Shown here one piece after another: positions 1-8,311 of a stretch of 64,000 nucleotides of DNA (position 1 is its first letter; the number at the start of each line of letters is the position of its first letter). The translations under genes and the position numbers were made by a program. The stretch covers positions 17,359 through 81,358 of the forward strand of contig CAJTLX010000009.1 in the NCBI GenBank assembly GCA_910577165.1. The letters are read 5' to 3'. The DNA is from an uncultured Lachnospiraceae bacterium (GTDB taxonomy: Bacteria > Bacillota > Clostridia > Lachnospirales > Lachnospiraceae). Below the pieces are notes generated by a model. That model made no database searches, had not been told where the DNA came from, and saw nothing but the letters and a program-made list of their open reading frames with translations.

Positions 1-51
1 CACGAACCGGTAAATGTCGCAAGTGACCGTGTTCGGCGCAGATGGCAATAA
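1..51 (+). CDS. Possible 3' end of an upstream gene (partial)
   Basis: Frame 1 is open from the window edge to the TAA at 49-51 and gives 16 residues ending RRRWQ. The other two forward frames stop earlier. A hairpin starts just before the stop, as expected for a gene end. With so few residues no family can be assigned, and the open frame may be chance. Confidence 0.2.
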   Translation, partial: HEPVNVASDRVRRRWQ

Positions 52-63
52 TTAATTGCCATC
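41..63 (+). terminator. 9-bp hairpin at left edge
   Basis: GATGGCAAT at 41-49 pairs perfectly with ATTGCCATC at 55-63 around a 5-nt loop. A T-rich stretch (TTGTTTTT) follows about 10 nt later. It probably ends the transcript entering from the left, but the U-run is not adjacent, so it may only be a 3' stabilising stem. Confidence 0.4.
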
Positions 64-120
64 TATATAATCTTGTTTTTAAATCGCAGTTTTAAAGAGG
101 CAGAAGTGCAGTTTTTCAGG

Positions 121-160
121 AAATCGGTCGGGAAATACGAGATTTGCCCGACCGATTTTT
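121..160 (+). terminator. Rho-independent terminator, 12-bp stem
   Basis: AAATCGGTCGGG at 121-132 pairs perfectly with CCCGACCGATTT at 147-158, followed by more T. The GC-rich inner stem with an A-flank and T-flank is a classic intrinsic terminator that can work in both directions. It separates the upstream unit from the promoter at 171-199. Confidence 0.75.
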
Positions 161-170
161 GCGCAGAGTA

Positions 171-199
171 TTGATTTTTTTCTCAAGAATCGTTATAGT
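171..199 (+). promoter_or_regulatory. Sigma-A-type promoter for the 250-1835 unit
   Basis: TTGATT at 171-176 and TATAGT at 194-199 are separated by 17 nt. The site lies between the terminator at 121-160 and the first start codon, so it likely drives the small gene at 250 and the zinc-ribbon gene at 420. Confidence 0.55.
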
Positions 200-249
200 T
201 ATAGAATGTATTGACAATGGATCAAATAAACAGGAAAGGAATGGCGGAT

Positions 250-399
250 ATGATAAATTTTGAAAAGGAACTGGCGACATATCAGCCGAGTTTGGAAGTG
301 GACGAGGCAGAGGAGGCGATCTATAATAATGACCTGACCGATCTTTCTGATATTTTAGACAGGATTTTAAGGGACAAAAAGAACCAGAGGGCGGATTAA
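250..399 (+). CDS. Small acidic protein of unknown function (49 aa)
   Basis: I do not recognise this protein. The start at 250 is preferred over ATG 241 and ATG 211 because AGGAAAGGA at 232-240 then lies at a normal distance; it abuts ATG 241. The 49 residues are mostly polar and acidic (runs of Glu/Asp in the middle) with no membrane segment or signal peptide, and look helical. It ends 20 nt before the zinc-ribbon/TPR gene on the same strand and is probably co-transcribed, so the two may act together. The open frame and good ribosome site support a real gene, but the function is unknown. Confidence 0.55.
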   Translation: MINFEKELATYQPSLEVDEAEEAIYNNDLTDLSDILDRILRDKKNQRAD

Positions 400-419
400 A
401 GGAGAGATGAGGAAAGAAC

Positions 420-1835
420 ATGATATGTCCACGTTGCGGCAATAAGATCCGGGGGGCGATTACATATTGTGATTCCTGCGGAGCGGAGCTGACAGTATAC
501 AAAAAGATAATGCAGTCTTCCAATTTATATTACAATCGGGGGCTTTCCCGTGCAAATGTGCGGGATTTAAGCGGAGCCATCCAGATGTTAAAGAAAAGTC
601 TTGAGATAAACAAGCGCAATACCATGGCGCGAAATCTGTTAGGGTTGGTATATTTTGAGTTGGGAGAGACGGTGGCGGCACTTGGAGAATGGGTGGTCAG
701 CAAACATTTTCAGCCGGAAAATAACCGCGCAGATTATTATATAGAGCAAATTCAGAGCAGTCCGGCAAAATTTGACGCGGTGAATCAGGCCATCAAGAAA
801 TACAATATTGCATTGGACGCTGCGAGACAGGGCGGGGATGATATGGCAATCTTACAGTTAAAGAAAGTGATAAGCCTGCATCCGAACTTTATTCGGGCAA
901 GGCAGCTTCTGGCACTTTTGTACATTCACACCGGGCAGAAAGAACGCGCGAGAAAACAGCTGAATTACGCGGCGCAAATTGATGTGGCAAACACGACAAC
1001 GCTGCGCTATCTAAAGGAAATTACTCCGACTGCACAGGGACAGAAGGAGTCAGAGTCCGCAGGCGAGAATGAACTGGCGATCGATGAGATGAAGGGGGGT
1101 GTGCGCCTTTCTACCGCTGGTAATTACAGCGAGGACAAGCCAAATGTTATGGCTTGGGTTATGCTGGTCGTTGGAACGCTGGTGGGCATTTTGGTAACGT
1201 TCATTTTGATTGTGCCAACCGCAAGAAAAAATATCCGTGCTGAGTTTGAAAAGGATCAGCTTGATTACAGCAGTGAACTGCGGATCAAGGAAGCGACTCT
1301 CACTTCGCTGGAAAAGGAGGCACAGCTGTGGAAGACAAAGTACGAGGAAGTGCAGAGAGAACTTTCCGAGATTGTTGTGCCGGAGTATGATAGACAGATG
1401 TATGATGATCTGTTTTCGGTATTGCAGGAGTATATCGCAATCGAGGGGGAAAATGAAAATTCTTCCAGGATCTTGGATCTTGCTGGCAGGCTTGCTGAAC
1501 TTGATACTGCCCGGATGGAAAATGAGGATGCCAAGGCACTGACTGAGAAGATGAAGACAGAGATCTTTGCGCGCGCGGCATCTCCGGCCTACACGAAAGG
1601 ACGCGAAGCACATGATAACGGGGCGTATGCGGAGGCGGCGGCATATCTTAAAGCCGCCTGTGATTATGGGTTTATCAATGATTCCTGTTATTACTATCTT
1701 GGAAAATCTTACCAGTTAATGGATGCGAACGAGCAGGCGGCAGAATATTACCGAAAATTGCTTGCGGAGTTTCCTTCCTCCTCCCTTGCCCGCTATGCAA
1801 GGACAAGGCTTGGAGAGATGGGGATGGAAGAATAA
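420..1835 (+). CDS. Zinc-ribbon, TPR and coiled-coil membrane protein
   Basis: A 471-residue protein. The N-terminus has a zinc ribbon (Cys3, Cys6, Cys17, Cys20 in CPRCG and CDSCG). TPR-like helical repeats follow at about 40-200 (for example NTMARNLLGLVYFELGE), then one hydrophobic transmembrane segment at about 244-267, a charged coiled coil at about 275-325, and further TPR-like repeats at about 390-470. Zinc ribbon and first TPRs therefore lie on one side of the membrane and the coiled coil and last TPRs on the other. TPR and zinc ribbon point to protein-protein interaction, not catalysis. It sits upstream of the spoIIA operon but is separated from it by a hairpin at 1853-1891. The specific role is unknown. 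Confidence 0.85.
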   Translation: MICPRCGNKIRGAITYCDSCGAELTVYKKIMQSSNLYYNRGLSRANVRDLSGAIQMLKKSLEINKRNTMARNLLGLVYFELGETVAALGEWVVSKHFQPENNRADYYIEQIQSSPAKFDAVNQAIKKYNIALDAARQGGDDMAILQLKKVISLHPNFIRARQLLALLYIHTGQKERARKQLNYAAQIDVANTTTLRYLKEITPTAQGQKESESAGENELAIDEMKGGVRLSTAGNYSEDKPNVMAWVMLVVGTLVGILVTFILIVPTARKNIRAEFEKDQLDYSSELRIKEATLTSLEKEAQLWKTKYEEVQRELSEIVVPEYDRQMYDDLFSVLQEYIAIEGENENSSRILDLAGRLAELDTARMENEDAKALTEKMKTEIFARAASPAYTKGREAHDNGAYAEAAAYLKAACDYGFINDSCYYYLGKSYQLMDANEQAAEYYRKLLAEFPSSSLARYARTRLGEMGMEE

Positions 1836-1852
1836 AAAATAAGGTACCAGGG

Positions 1853-1891
1853 AAAAGAGGACAGCGAAAAGCTAGCCTCTTTTCTTTTCGC
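1853..1891 (+). terminator. Overlapping alternative hairpins after the zinc-ribbon gene
   Basis: AAAAGAGG (1853-1860) can pair with CCTCTTTT (1876-1883), and GCGAAAAG (1864-1871) with CTTTTCGC (1884-1891). The two stems interleave and so probably exclude each other. The T-rich right arm makes the first a likely terminator. Confidence 0.55.
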
Positions 1892-1934
1892 TCGACATAA
1901 AAGGACATAAAATCAGCAGAAAGGAGAATTTGTT

Positions 1935-2324
1935 ATGGAGCGACAGCAATATGAGGTGGGAGCGGAGTATGAGCGGTGCGGCAATGTGCTGGTGATCACG
2001 CCCGTTGAGGAGCTGGATCACTGCTGCGCAGTGCGTGTGCGCGAGGAGGCGGATTATTGGATTGAGAAGAGTGGTGCGCTGCATCTTCTCTTTGATTTTT
2101 CTAAGATTCGCTTTATGGACAGTTCCGGGATTGGCGTGGTGATGGGGCGATACAAGCGGGTGATCTTTCAGGGGGGAAACATTGCCTGCTGTGGGATCAG
2201 TGTGGAGATTGACCGGATTCTTACTTTGTCCGGACTCTATCGGATTATGCCGCGTTTTGAGAGCAGGGAGGAAGCGGTTAAGGCGTTGGGCGGAAAAAGA
2301 GGGAGCGGAGAGATCAGAGATTAA
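1935..2324 (+). CDS. spoIIAA: Anti-sigma F factor antagonist SpoIIAA (STAS domain)
   Basis: A 129-residue single STAS-domain protein. The motif FMDSSGIGVVMGRYK matches SpoIIAA; Ser63, the first Ser of DSSG, corresponds to the serine phosphorylated by SpoIIAB in Bacillus subtilis (Ser58). Unphosphorylated SpoIIAA binds SpoIIAB in the forespore and frees sigma F. AAAGGAG lies about 9 nt before the ATG. It is the first gene of the conserved spoIIAA-spoIIAB-sigF order. Length is close to the usual 115-120 residues, with a short charged C-terminal tail. No convincing sigma H promoter was found upstream. Confidence 0.93.
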   Translation: MERQQYEVGAEYERCGNVLVITPVEELDHCCAVRVREEADYWIEKSGALHLLFDFSKIRFMDSSGIGVVMGRYKRVIFQGGNIACCGISVEIDRILTLSGLYRIMPRFESREEAVKALGGKRGSGEIRD

Positions 2325-2378
2325 GAACAGCCCGGTGCGATGCGGCGGGAGGAAGGGAGAAAAAGGAGGGTAATAACA

Positions 2379-2969
2379 ATGGAACAGATTCAGGGCGTGA
2401 TCAGTATTGCAGGAAAGCGGAAGGCACTCCCACAAAAAGAGTGCAGTAAGGAAATTAAGGCAGGGATGGAGCGGGAAGGAAAGCACGGTTATTATAATGA
2501 AAAAATGCAAGATGGTGTATGTGTAGAATTTTCTGCTCAGTCAAAGAATGAGAGTTTTGCGCGCATGGTTGCAGCTGCGTATGTCGCACAGTTAAACCCT
2601 ACATTGGAGGAACTGTCAGATATTAAGACGGCAGTTTCGGAGGCAGTGACTAACGCGATTATTCACGGGTACGGAGAGGAAAGCGGGATGATTTGTATGC
2701 GTCTTGCCATTCAAAACGAGGAGGTCTGTATTGAGGTGGAGGATTGGGGAGCTGGGATAATAGATGTGGTGGCTGCCATGGAGCCGATGTACACGACCAG
2801 ACCGGATATGGAGCGCTCCGGCATGGGTTTTGCTTTTATGGAGGCATTTATGGATGAACTCTTTGTGTGTTCACAAAAAAATTGCGGCACACTGGTGAGA
2901 ATGAAGAAGAAAATCAGCAGAGGGGTGGCAGATGGCGGTGGATCAGAGTTTGTTGCTGGCGCGGTGTAA
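2379..2969 (+). CDS. spoIIAB: Anti-sigma F factor / serine kinase SpoIIAB, N-terminally extended
   Basis: GHKL-fold kinase that binds and holds sigma F and phosphorylates SpoIIAA. It shows the N box (SEAVTNAIIHGY, Asn92), the G1 box (DWGAGI) and the G2 box (RSGMGFAFME). The start at 2379 is chosen for the AGGAGG 8 nt upstream; a weaker ATG lies at 2340. The 196-residue product is about 45 residues longer at the N-terminus than B. subtilis SpoIIAB, whose start aligns near Met43 (ATG 2505, which lacks a well-spaced ribosome site). The C-terminus overlaps sigF by 38 nt, adding a short tail and implying translational coupling. Confidence 0.9.
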   Translation: MEQIQGVISIAGKRKALPQKECSKEIKAGMEREGKHGYYNEKMQDGVCVEFSAQSKNESFARMVAAAYVAQLNPTLEELSDIKTAVSEAVTNAIIHGYGEESGMICMRLAIQNEEVCIEVEDWGAGIIDVVAAMEPMYTTRPDMERSGMGFAFMEAFMDELFVCSQKNCGTLVRMKKKISRGVADGGGSEFVAGAV

Positions 2970-3702
2970 GCAGGGGGATAAGGCGGCAAGAGAGCAGATG
3001 ATTACGGAAAATATCGGGCTGGTCTGGAGTATTGTGCGCAGGTTTCTAGGCCGCGGTTATGAGGCGGACGATCTTTTTCAGATTGGCAGCATCGGACTGA
3101 TGAAGGCGATCGATAAATTTGATCTGAATTTTGACGTGCAGTTTTCTACTTATGCGGTGCCGATGATCACCGGAGAGATACGGCGTTTTTTGCGGGATGA
3201 CGGGCTGGTAAAAGTTTCCCGCACAATGAAGGAAAACGCCTGGAAGATTCGTCAGGCGTGTGAAGTTTTGGAGCGAAGGCTTGGCAGGGAGGCGACTTTG
3301 GATGAGATCGCCGCCGCAACAGAACTAAAGCGAGAGGATATTGTTATGGCGATGGAGGCTGGGGCGGAGGTAGATTCTATCTATCGCACAGTCTACCAGG
3401 GGGATGGCAGCGAAATCTATATGGTGGATCAGATTGTCCAGGGGGCGGGCGGCAGCACGGGCAGACTTTCCGGCATGGGGGAGAGAAGCGACGTGGAAAA
3501 AGAAAAGCTCCTTGACCATATGTTGCTTTCTGAATTACTAAAGAGTTTGCCGGATTCCGAGCAGCGACTGTTAAGAATGCGCTATTTTGAGGAGCGCACA
3601 CAAAACGAGGTCGCAGCAGAGCTTGGAATCAGTCAGGTACAGGTATCAAGGCTTGAGAAAAAGATATTGTTAAAACTGCGCGCACAATGCGAGAGAAATT
3701 AG
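2932..3702 (+). CDS. sigF: RNA polymerase sporulation sigma factor sigma F
   Basis: A 256-residue sigma-70 family protein, the usual length for sigma F. Region 2 is visible (DDLFQIGSIGLMKAIDKFD, FSTYAVPMITGEIRRFLRDD), as are region 3 and region 4 with its helix-turn-helix (TQNEVAAELGISQVQVSRLEKKIL). It directs the first forespore-specific transcription after asymmetric division and is held inactive by SpoIIAB. The ATG at 2932 lies inside the 3' end of spoIIAB and follows AGAGGGG. It ends 13 nt from the convergent GH18 gene. Confidence 0.94.
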   Translation: MAVDQSLLLARCKQGDKAAREQMITENIGLVWSIVRRFLGRGYEADDLFQIGSIGLMKAIDKFDLNFDVQFSTYAVPMITGEIRRFLRDDGLVKVSRTMKENAWKIRQACEVLERRLGREATLDEIAAATELKREDIVMAMEAGAEVDSIYRTVYQGDGSEIYMVDQIVQGAGGSTGRLSGMGERSDVEKEKLLDHMLLSELLKSLPDSEQRLLRMRYFEERTQNEVAAELGISQVQVSRLEKKILLKLRAQCERN

Positions 3703-3715
3703 TGGGACAGGGGGG

Positions 3716-4846
3716 TTATTGAATCCAGAATGTCCCGGACATTAAGAGAAATCCTGGCAAATTTGGGCGCATTAATTGCCAAAAGCCAATGCCCCGCAGT
3801 CCGTACTCCGTTACTAGCGCGAATTTTGCCTGGTAGCTGCGCACATCCTCGAACCAGACTTCATGGGAGATGCCGTCTTTTTGATAGGTGTACCAGGGAC
3901 TCTTTGCCGTTTCGTCAAATTGGATGGCAACACCGTTTTCTACGGCGCGTTCCCTGGCGGTTAGGTTGCCGATCGAGGTGGCACGGGTCGTGCCGGAAAC
4001 ATAGGGAAGCGGCCAGTCGTAGCCATAGTTTGGCACGCCAAGGTCAATTTTTTCCGCCGGGATCCGGGTCAGCGCATATTCGACGACCTGACGAACTTTG
4101 TCGATCGGAGCTACAGCCATTGGTACACTGTAAGTATAGCCCCACTCATAGGTCATAAGCAACACAGAATTTGCCGCCTCTCCAAGTAGTGCATAATCTT
4201 TTCCCTCATACAAAAGCCCTTTCTGGTTATCGGAAGTTTTCGGCGCGAGTGCGACAGAAACTGGAAAGCCAAGTGCGTTGATGGAGCGGCGCACAGCAGC
4301 TACAAATTCAGCAAAAGCAACGCGGTCAGTCGGCAGGATATATTCAAAGTCAATATCGACCCCCTCAAAGCCGCGGGAAGTAATTTGAACACCGAGTTCT
4401 TCAATTAGGCGGGCAATCGCTTCTGGATTGTGTACAAGGACAGTGATCAGATTATTATTGAATGTCCCGGAAGCATCGATCGGGGTAAGGGTAAGCACCG
4501 GGCGTGAATTGTAGCTTTTGGCAAGATTGATAAGGAAAGTATCATCAATTTTGGGCGGGATCAGCCCTCCCTCCGTGGTAAAGCCGTAGGAAAAAATGGA
4601 GAGCGCGCTCATATATGGCAGTGATTGACGCAGAGTATCCTGATTGATATGTGGGTAGGCATAGCCGTTAGTAGTGATAACCTGCCGGTTTTCGTCCCCG
4701 TCGTAGGAGATTAACAGAGCTTCCCCAACAGTTAGGCGATACGGGTAGGTGAGCTGGTTGTTAAAAAGAATGGAGGAGAGCGGTACACCGGTGTTGGCGG
4801 CGATAGAAGCGGCGGTATCCCCCTGTTTCACAACATAAATTTCCAT
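3716..4846 (-). CDS. LysM-GH18 protein, SleL/YaaH-like spore cortex hydrolase
   Basis: A 375-residue protein with an N-terminal LysM domain (IYVVKQGDTAASIAANTGVP, residues about 2-48) and a GH18 barrel after it. The catalytic strand reads GFEGVDIDFEY, fitting the DxxDxDxE family pattern with the final Glu as acid/base. Family members such as SleL/YaaH cleave N-acetylglucosaminidic bonds in spore cortex. The start at 4846 follows AAAGGGGG; an upstream in-frame ATG at 4882 lacks a ribosome site. There is one LysM where YaaH-type proteins often have two. There is no signal peptide, as for spore-coat YaaH-type proteins assembled from the mother cell. It converges on sigF, which supports a sporulation or germination role. 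Confidence 0.8.
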   Translation of the reverse strand: MEIYVVKQGDTAASIAANTGVPLSSILFNNQLTYPYRLTVGEALLISYDGDENRQVITTNGYAYPHINQDTLRQSLPYMSALSIFSYGFTTEGGLIPPKIDDTFLINLAKSYNSRPVLTLTPIDASGTFNNNLITVLVHNPEAIARLIEELGVQITSRGFEGVDIDFEYILPTDRVAFAEFVAAVRRSINALGFPVSVALAPKTSDNQKGLLYEGKDYALLGEAANSVLLMTYEWGYTYSVPMAVAPIDKVRQVVEYALTRIPAEKIDLGVPNYGYDWPLPYVSGTTRATSIGNLTARERAVENGVAIQFDETAKSPWYTYQKDGISHEVWFEDVRSYQAKFALVTEYGLRGIGFWQLMRPNLPGFLLMSGTFWIQ

Positions 4847-4877
4847 AGAATCCCCCTTTTTATTTAAAGAATTCCTG

Positions 4878-4902
4878 CTCAAAAAAAGAAACGTTTTTTG
4901 AG
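4878..4902. repeat. 9-bp inverted repeat upstream of the GH18 gene
   Basis: CTCAAAAAA (4878-4886) and TTTTTTGAG (4894-4902) form a perfect 9-bp inverted repeat with a 7-nt loop. It lies about 32 nt upstream of the minus-strand GH18 start, a position suited to an operator or leader hairpin. The rest of 4903-5037 shows nothing recognisable. Confidence 0.35.
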
Positions 4903-5037
4903 ACAGAAGAATGGTTGGTAGATTATATGGAAAAAAATGGGAAAATATGATTATGGGGCAGAAGAGCGATCTATTGCGCTAAATATTAGAAAATTCCAGC
5001 TAGATAATCGGAATGGCGAACCTGATAGGAAAAAATA

Positions 5038-5066
5038 TTGAGAAAGGGTAGGAGGTATGGTATACT
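5038..5066 (+). promoter_or_regulatory. Sigma-A promoter for the binding protein-chemoreceptor operon
   Basis: TTGAGA at 5038-5043 and TATACT at 5061-5066 with a 17-nt spacer. The following leader of about 75 nt contains a small TGCCTC/GAGGCA inverted repeat before the ribosome site of the gene at 5145. Confidence 0.7.
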
Positions 5067-5144
5067 GGAAACAGTAGATCCATTGCCTCCTTTTTTAACC
5101 TAAAAACGAGGCAGCCCTAATAATAGGTCACAGGAGGAATAAAC

Positions 5145-6401
5145 ATGAATAGGACAGGATTTTACGTTGTTTTGCTGGCGGGACTGATCACAGCCATCAG
5201 TTTTTATGGCTGTGGTGACAGCGCGCAGCCACAAGAACAGTTACAGCCGCAGGAGGAGGTTAAGCGAAGTGAAACCATTTCACTTACCCTGTGGGGAGCG
5301 GAGGAGGATGCAGAATTATTAGAGGAATTGATCGCAGGATTTAAGACACAGTACAATTCGCAGACCTTTAATATCACTGTGGAATATCAGAGTGAAGCGA
5401 ACTGTAAGGATGCACTGTTTGGAAAACTTATTGACGGGTACGGACCGGATGTGTTTGCATTTGCGGATGATCAGCTCCGTGTTATGGTAGCGGCGGGGAT
5501 GTTAGCTCCTGTAAAAGATGCGGACACAGTGCGAAAGAATAATGTCGAAGCTGCCTGTGAAGCCGCTTCGGTAAACGGTGTGCTGTACGCCTATCCGATG
5601 ACGGCGGACAATGGATATTTTCTGTATTACAACAAGGCATATCTCAGCGATGAGGATATAAAATCCATGGACAGTCTTTTGCGCAAAGCCAAAGCAAAGG
5701 GCAAAAAATTTGTGATGGATTGGAGTTCTGGCTGGTATTTGTATAGTTTTTTTGGTGGGACGGGGCTTAGTGTCGGCTTAAGTGAGGATGGGGTATCCAA
5801 CCAATGCGATTGGAATGCAACGGATACAGAGATTACCGGTATGGATGTTGCAAAGGGAATGCTTGCAATCGCGAGCAGCGGGGCATTGGATCCTTCCGGA
5901 CAGTTTGTGGACAGGATCAAGGATGACACAGCGATCGCGGGGGTTTCCGGTGTCTGGGATTCCGTTGTGATCGCCGAGACCTGGGGAGAAAATTATGGCG
6001 CAGCAAAACTTCCAACCTATACTTGTGGGGGAAGTCAGGTGCAGATGGCCTCTTTTGCCGGCTATAAAATGGTGGGAGTTAACGCCTATTCAAAACAGGC
6101 AGAATGGGCGCAGAAACTGGCGGATTTTATGACAAACGAGGAGAGTCAGACGCTGCGTTTTGTGCGCAGAGGGCAGGGACCATCCAATATCTTGGCTTCC
6201 TCAAGCGATGAGATTGCCGCTTCGCCTGCCATCAAAGCGATTCTTTCCCAGTCAGAGTTTTCAAGCCTTCAATCCATTGGCGGGAATTACTGGGAACCTA
6301 CGCAGAAATTTGGGGAACTTATGGCTGCTAAGAATCCGGAAAACCGCAATCTCCAGGATATTTTAGATGAGATGGTAAAGGGGATCACTTCGCTTTACTG
6401 A
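5145..6401 (+). CDS. Extracellular solute-binding lipoprotein, family 1 (MalE-like)
   Basis: A 418-residue exported lipoprotein. The signal peptide ends in a lipobox-like FYGC with Cys23, followed by a Gln/Glu-rich linker. The mature part resembles sugar-binding proteins of ABC transporters (LTLWGAEEDAELLEELIAGF, GPDVFAFADDQLRVMVAAGML, and the C-terminal WEPTQKFGELM region). GGAGG precedes the ATG. No permease or ATPase genes are adjacent; instead a chemoreceptor follows after 41 nt. The protein therefore probably serves ligand sensing, or supplies a transporter encoded elsewhere. The ligand cannot be read from sequence, but an oligosaccharide is typical for the family. Confidence 0.85.
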   Translation: MNRTGFYVVLLAGLITAISFYGCGDSAQPQEQLQPQEEVKRSETISLTLWGAEEDAELLEELIAGFKTQYNSQTFNITVEYQSEANCKDALFGKLIDGYGPDVFAFADDQLRVMVAAGMLAPVKDADTVRKNNVEAACEAASVNGVLYAYPMTADNGYFLYYNKAYLSDEDIKSMDSLLRKAKAKGKKFVMDWSSGWYLYSFFGGTGLSVGLSEDGVSNQCDWNATDTEITGMDVAKGMLAIASSGALDPSGQFVDRIKDDTAIAGVSGVWDSVVIAETWGENYGAAKLPTYTCGGSQVQMASFAGYKMVGVNAYSKQAEWAQKLADFMTNEESQTLRFVRRGQGPSNILASSSDEIAASPAIKAILSQSEFSSLQSIGGNYWEPTQKFGELMAAKNPENRNLQDILDEMVKGITSLY

Positions 6402-6442
6402 TACCGGAAACAGCGGGGAATTTAAAATGAGGAGGAAGAGGA

Positions 6443-8161
6443 ATGGCAAAAAGACAGAGCAGCATTAAGATAATGATCGTAGTCCCGATGTTGATTCTTG
6501 GAATTGTATCCGTGATCTCAAATATTATGGAGATTCGTAATATAAAAAATGTAAATGCAAATGCATCGAATATTGTGGATCATTATATGGCGGGGACAGA
6601 TAAACTCTCGGAAATTCAAAAGTCAGTGCAAAATATACATAAGATGGCACTGACCCATATCTTGGCAATGGATTTTGATACAATGATCAATGTGGTGGAA
6701 GGGATTAAGGAGCGGGAAGCAGATCTTGATGAGAAACTGGCAGAGTTTGAGACCTTCAGCGGACAATCGATGAATGAATTAATGGAGACTTACGCTCAGT
6801 TTAAACAGACTATTCTTTACTTAGTAGCGATGAGTGCTGACCGGAAAACAACGGAAGCCTATGTGGTTGCCAATGGAGATTTGGAAAAATATGGGAGTTC
6901 AATCTTAAATATACTACAGCAGATGATGGATAAGCTTACAGAGCAGTCCGCGCAGGCACGCATAAAACTTGGAGAGGTGTATCAGACTTCGCTCGCCGAA
7001 AATATTGGCACGATCATTGTCAGTGTTCTCGCGCTGACCGTTGCGATCGCAATTGTTTTTGTGCGCGTGGTAAAGCCGATCTCTTTAGCAAAGAGGGAAT
7101 TGGAGGAAATCACATCGGGCATTGGGCATAGCCAGGGTGATTTGACACGCCGATTAACTCTTCGGTATAATGATGAGATCGCCGCACTTGGGGGTGGGGT
7201 TAATACTTTTATCGAAAAACTCCAGCAGATATTAAAAACGATCTCCGGGAATTCGGAGCGCATGGAATCTGTTGTGCGTGAGGTACTTTTAAGTGTAAAT
7301 ACCTCAAAGGACAGTGCCTCCGATCTCTCGGCAGTTACAGAGCATCTGTCCGCGACCATGCAGGATGTTTCAAACTCGACAGGTACAATCAATCAAAACA
7401 CTTCTGTGATTCAGGAGAATGTGAATCGTATTGCGGACAAATCGGGGGAGATGAACAACTATGCGAAGAAGATGCGCCAGGATGCCGGGGCGATCGCGCA
7501 GGATGCCAGGAATAGCATGGAGGAGGCTGATCGGAGAGTACAGGAGATCGGAGGGGTGCTAAACCAGGCGATAGAGGACTCAAAGAGTGTTGATCAGGTC
7601 AACAGTTTAACCAACGATATTTTAAATATTTCTTCACAGACGAATCTATTAGCTCTAAACGCTTCCATTGAGGCGGCAAGAGCAGGTGATGCCGGGAGGG
7701 GATTTGCCGTGGTTGCTGAGGAGATTAGACAGCTTGCGGACTCAAGCCGTGAGACAGCGAGCCATATCCAGCAGATTAACAGTATTGTGATAAATGCTGT
7801 GCATAATCTTGCGGACAGTGCTTCCGGAATGATCGGCTATGTAAATGAGACAGTGCTTACAGAATTTGGGAAATTCGTGGATGGGGGAAAACGCTATGAG
7901 GAAGCGGCAATCCATATCGAGAGTACGACGGACGAATTTTTTGAGAAGACGGACAAATTGAGAAATGAGATGGAACAGATTGCAGACTCTATCCGCAAGA
8001 TTACACTTGCGATCGACGGAGGGGTTAAAGGAGTTTCCGGTGCGGCAGAAAGTACACAGAATCTGGCGGGGGATGTGGAGCGCATCAGCTTGCGCATGGA
8101 TGAGAACCGCGCGATTGCGGAGGATTTAAAGAAGGAAACCGCAGTTTTTGCGCGCTTGTAG
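6443..8161 (+). CDS. Methyl-accepting chemotaxis protein
   Basis: A 572-residue chemoreceptor. A first transmembrane helix at about 8-27 is followed by an extracytoplasmic helical sensor (about 28-185, four-helix-bundle type), a second transmembrane helix at about 187-208, a HAMP domain to about 262, and the cytoplasmic signalling hairpin. The conserved tip contains [20 protein letters not shown] and [18 protein letters not shown]. It would control CheA-CheW and the flagellar motor. It is the second gene of the unit starting at 5038, suggesting that it reads occupancy of the lipoprotein encoded upstream, as known for ligand-loaded binding proteins docking on receptors. A bidirectional terminator follows at 8185-8220. 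Confidence 0.93.
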   Translation: MAKRQSSIKIMIVVPMLILGIVSVISNIMEIRNIKNVNANASNIVDHYMAGTDKLSEIQKSVQNIHKMALTHILAMDFDTMINVVEGIKEREADLDEKLAEFETFSGQSMNELMETYAQFKQTILYLVAMSADRKTTEAYVVANGDLEKYGSSILNILQQMMDKLTEQSAQARIKLGEVYQTSLAENIGTIIVSVLALTVAIAIVFVRVVKPISLAKRELEEITSGIGHSQGDLTRRLTLRYNDEIAALGGGVNTFIEKLQQILKTISGNSERMESVVREVLLSVNTSKDSASDLSAVTEHLSATMQDVSNSTGTINQNTSVIQENVNRIADKSGEMNNYAKKMRQDAGAIAQDARNSMEEADRRVQEIGGVLNQAIEDSKSVDQVNSLTNDILNISSQTNLLALNASIEAARAGDAGRGFAVVAEEIRQLADSSRETASHIQQINSIVINAVHNLADSASGMIGYVNETVLTEFGKFVDGGKRYEEAAIHIESTTDEFFEKTDKLRNEMEQIADSIRKITLAIDGGVKGVSGAAESTQNLAGDVERISLRMDENRAIAEDLKKETAVFARL

Positions 8162-8184
8162 ACCATACAATTAAATGGAAAAAT

Positions 8185-8220
8185 ACAAAAAAGGAAGGGG
8201 TATCCCACCTTCCTTTTTGT
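8185..8220. terminator. Bidirectional terminator between chemoreceptor and parC
   Basis: An A-rich arm ending GGAAGG (8185-8198) pairs with CCTTCC followed by TTTTT (8208-8220). The T-run is present on both strands, so the hairpin can end both the chemoreceptor transcript and the converging parC transcript. Confidence 0.75.
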
Positions 8221-8311
8221 ATATACGGATGCGAATGCACAGAAAAAATATGTTAGCCGAAACTGACGAGTACCCAGCACGGCGAGATCACTTTCCGGAT
8301 CGCCCCCTCAA

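Noticed and set aside
1902..1929. Possible sigma H promoter (AGGACAT ... GGAGAAT) before spoIIAA
   Set aside because: The -10 part overlaps the ribosome site and would place the transcript start at or after the start codon.
3730..4158. Forward ORF of 142 codons opposite the GH18 gene
   Set aside because: It is antisense to a well-supported gene, has no ribosome site and encodes an Arg/Cys-rich peptide typical of shadow frames.
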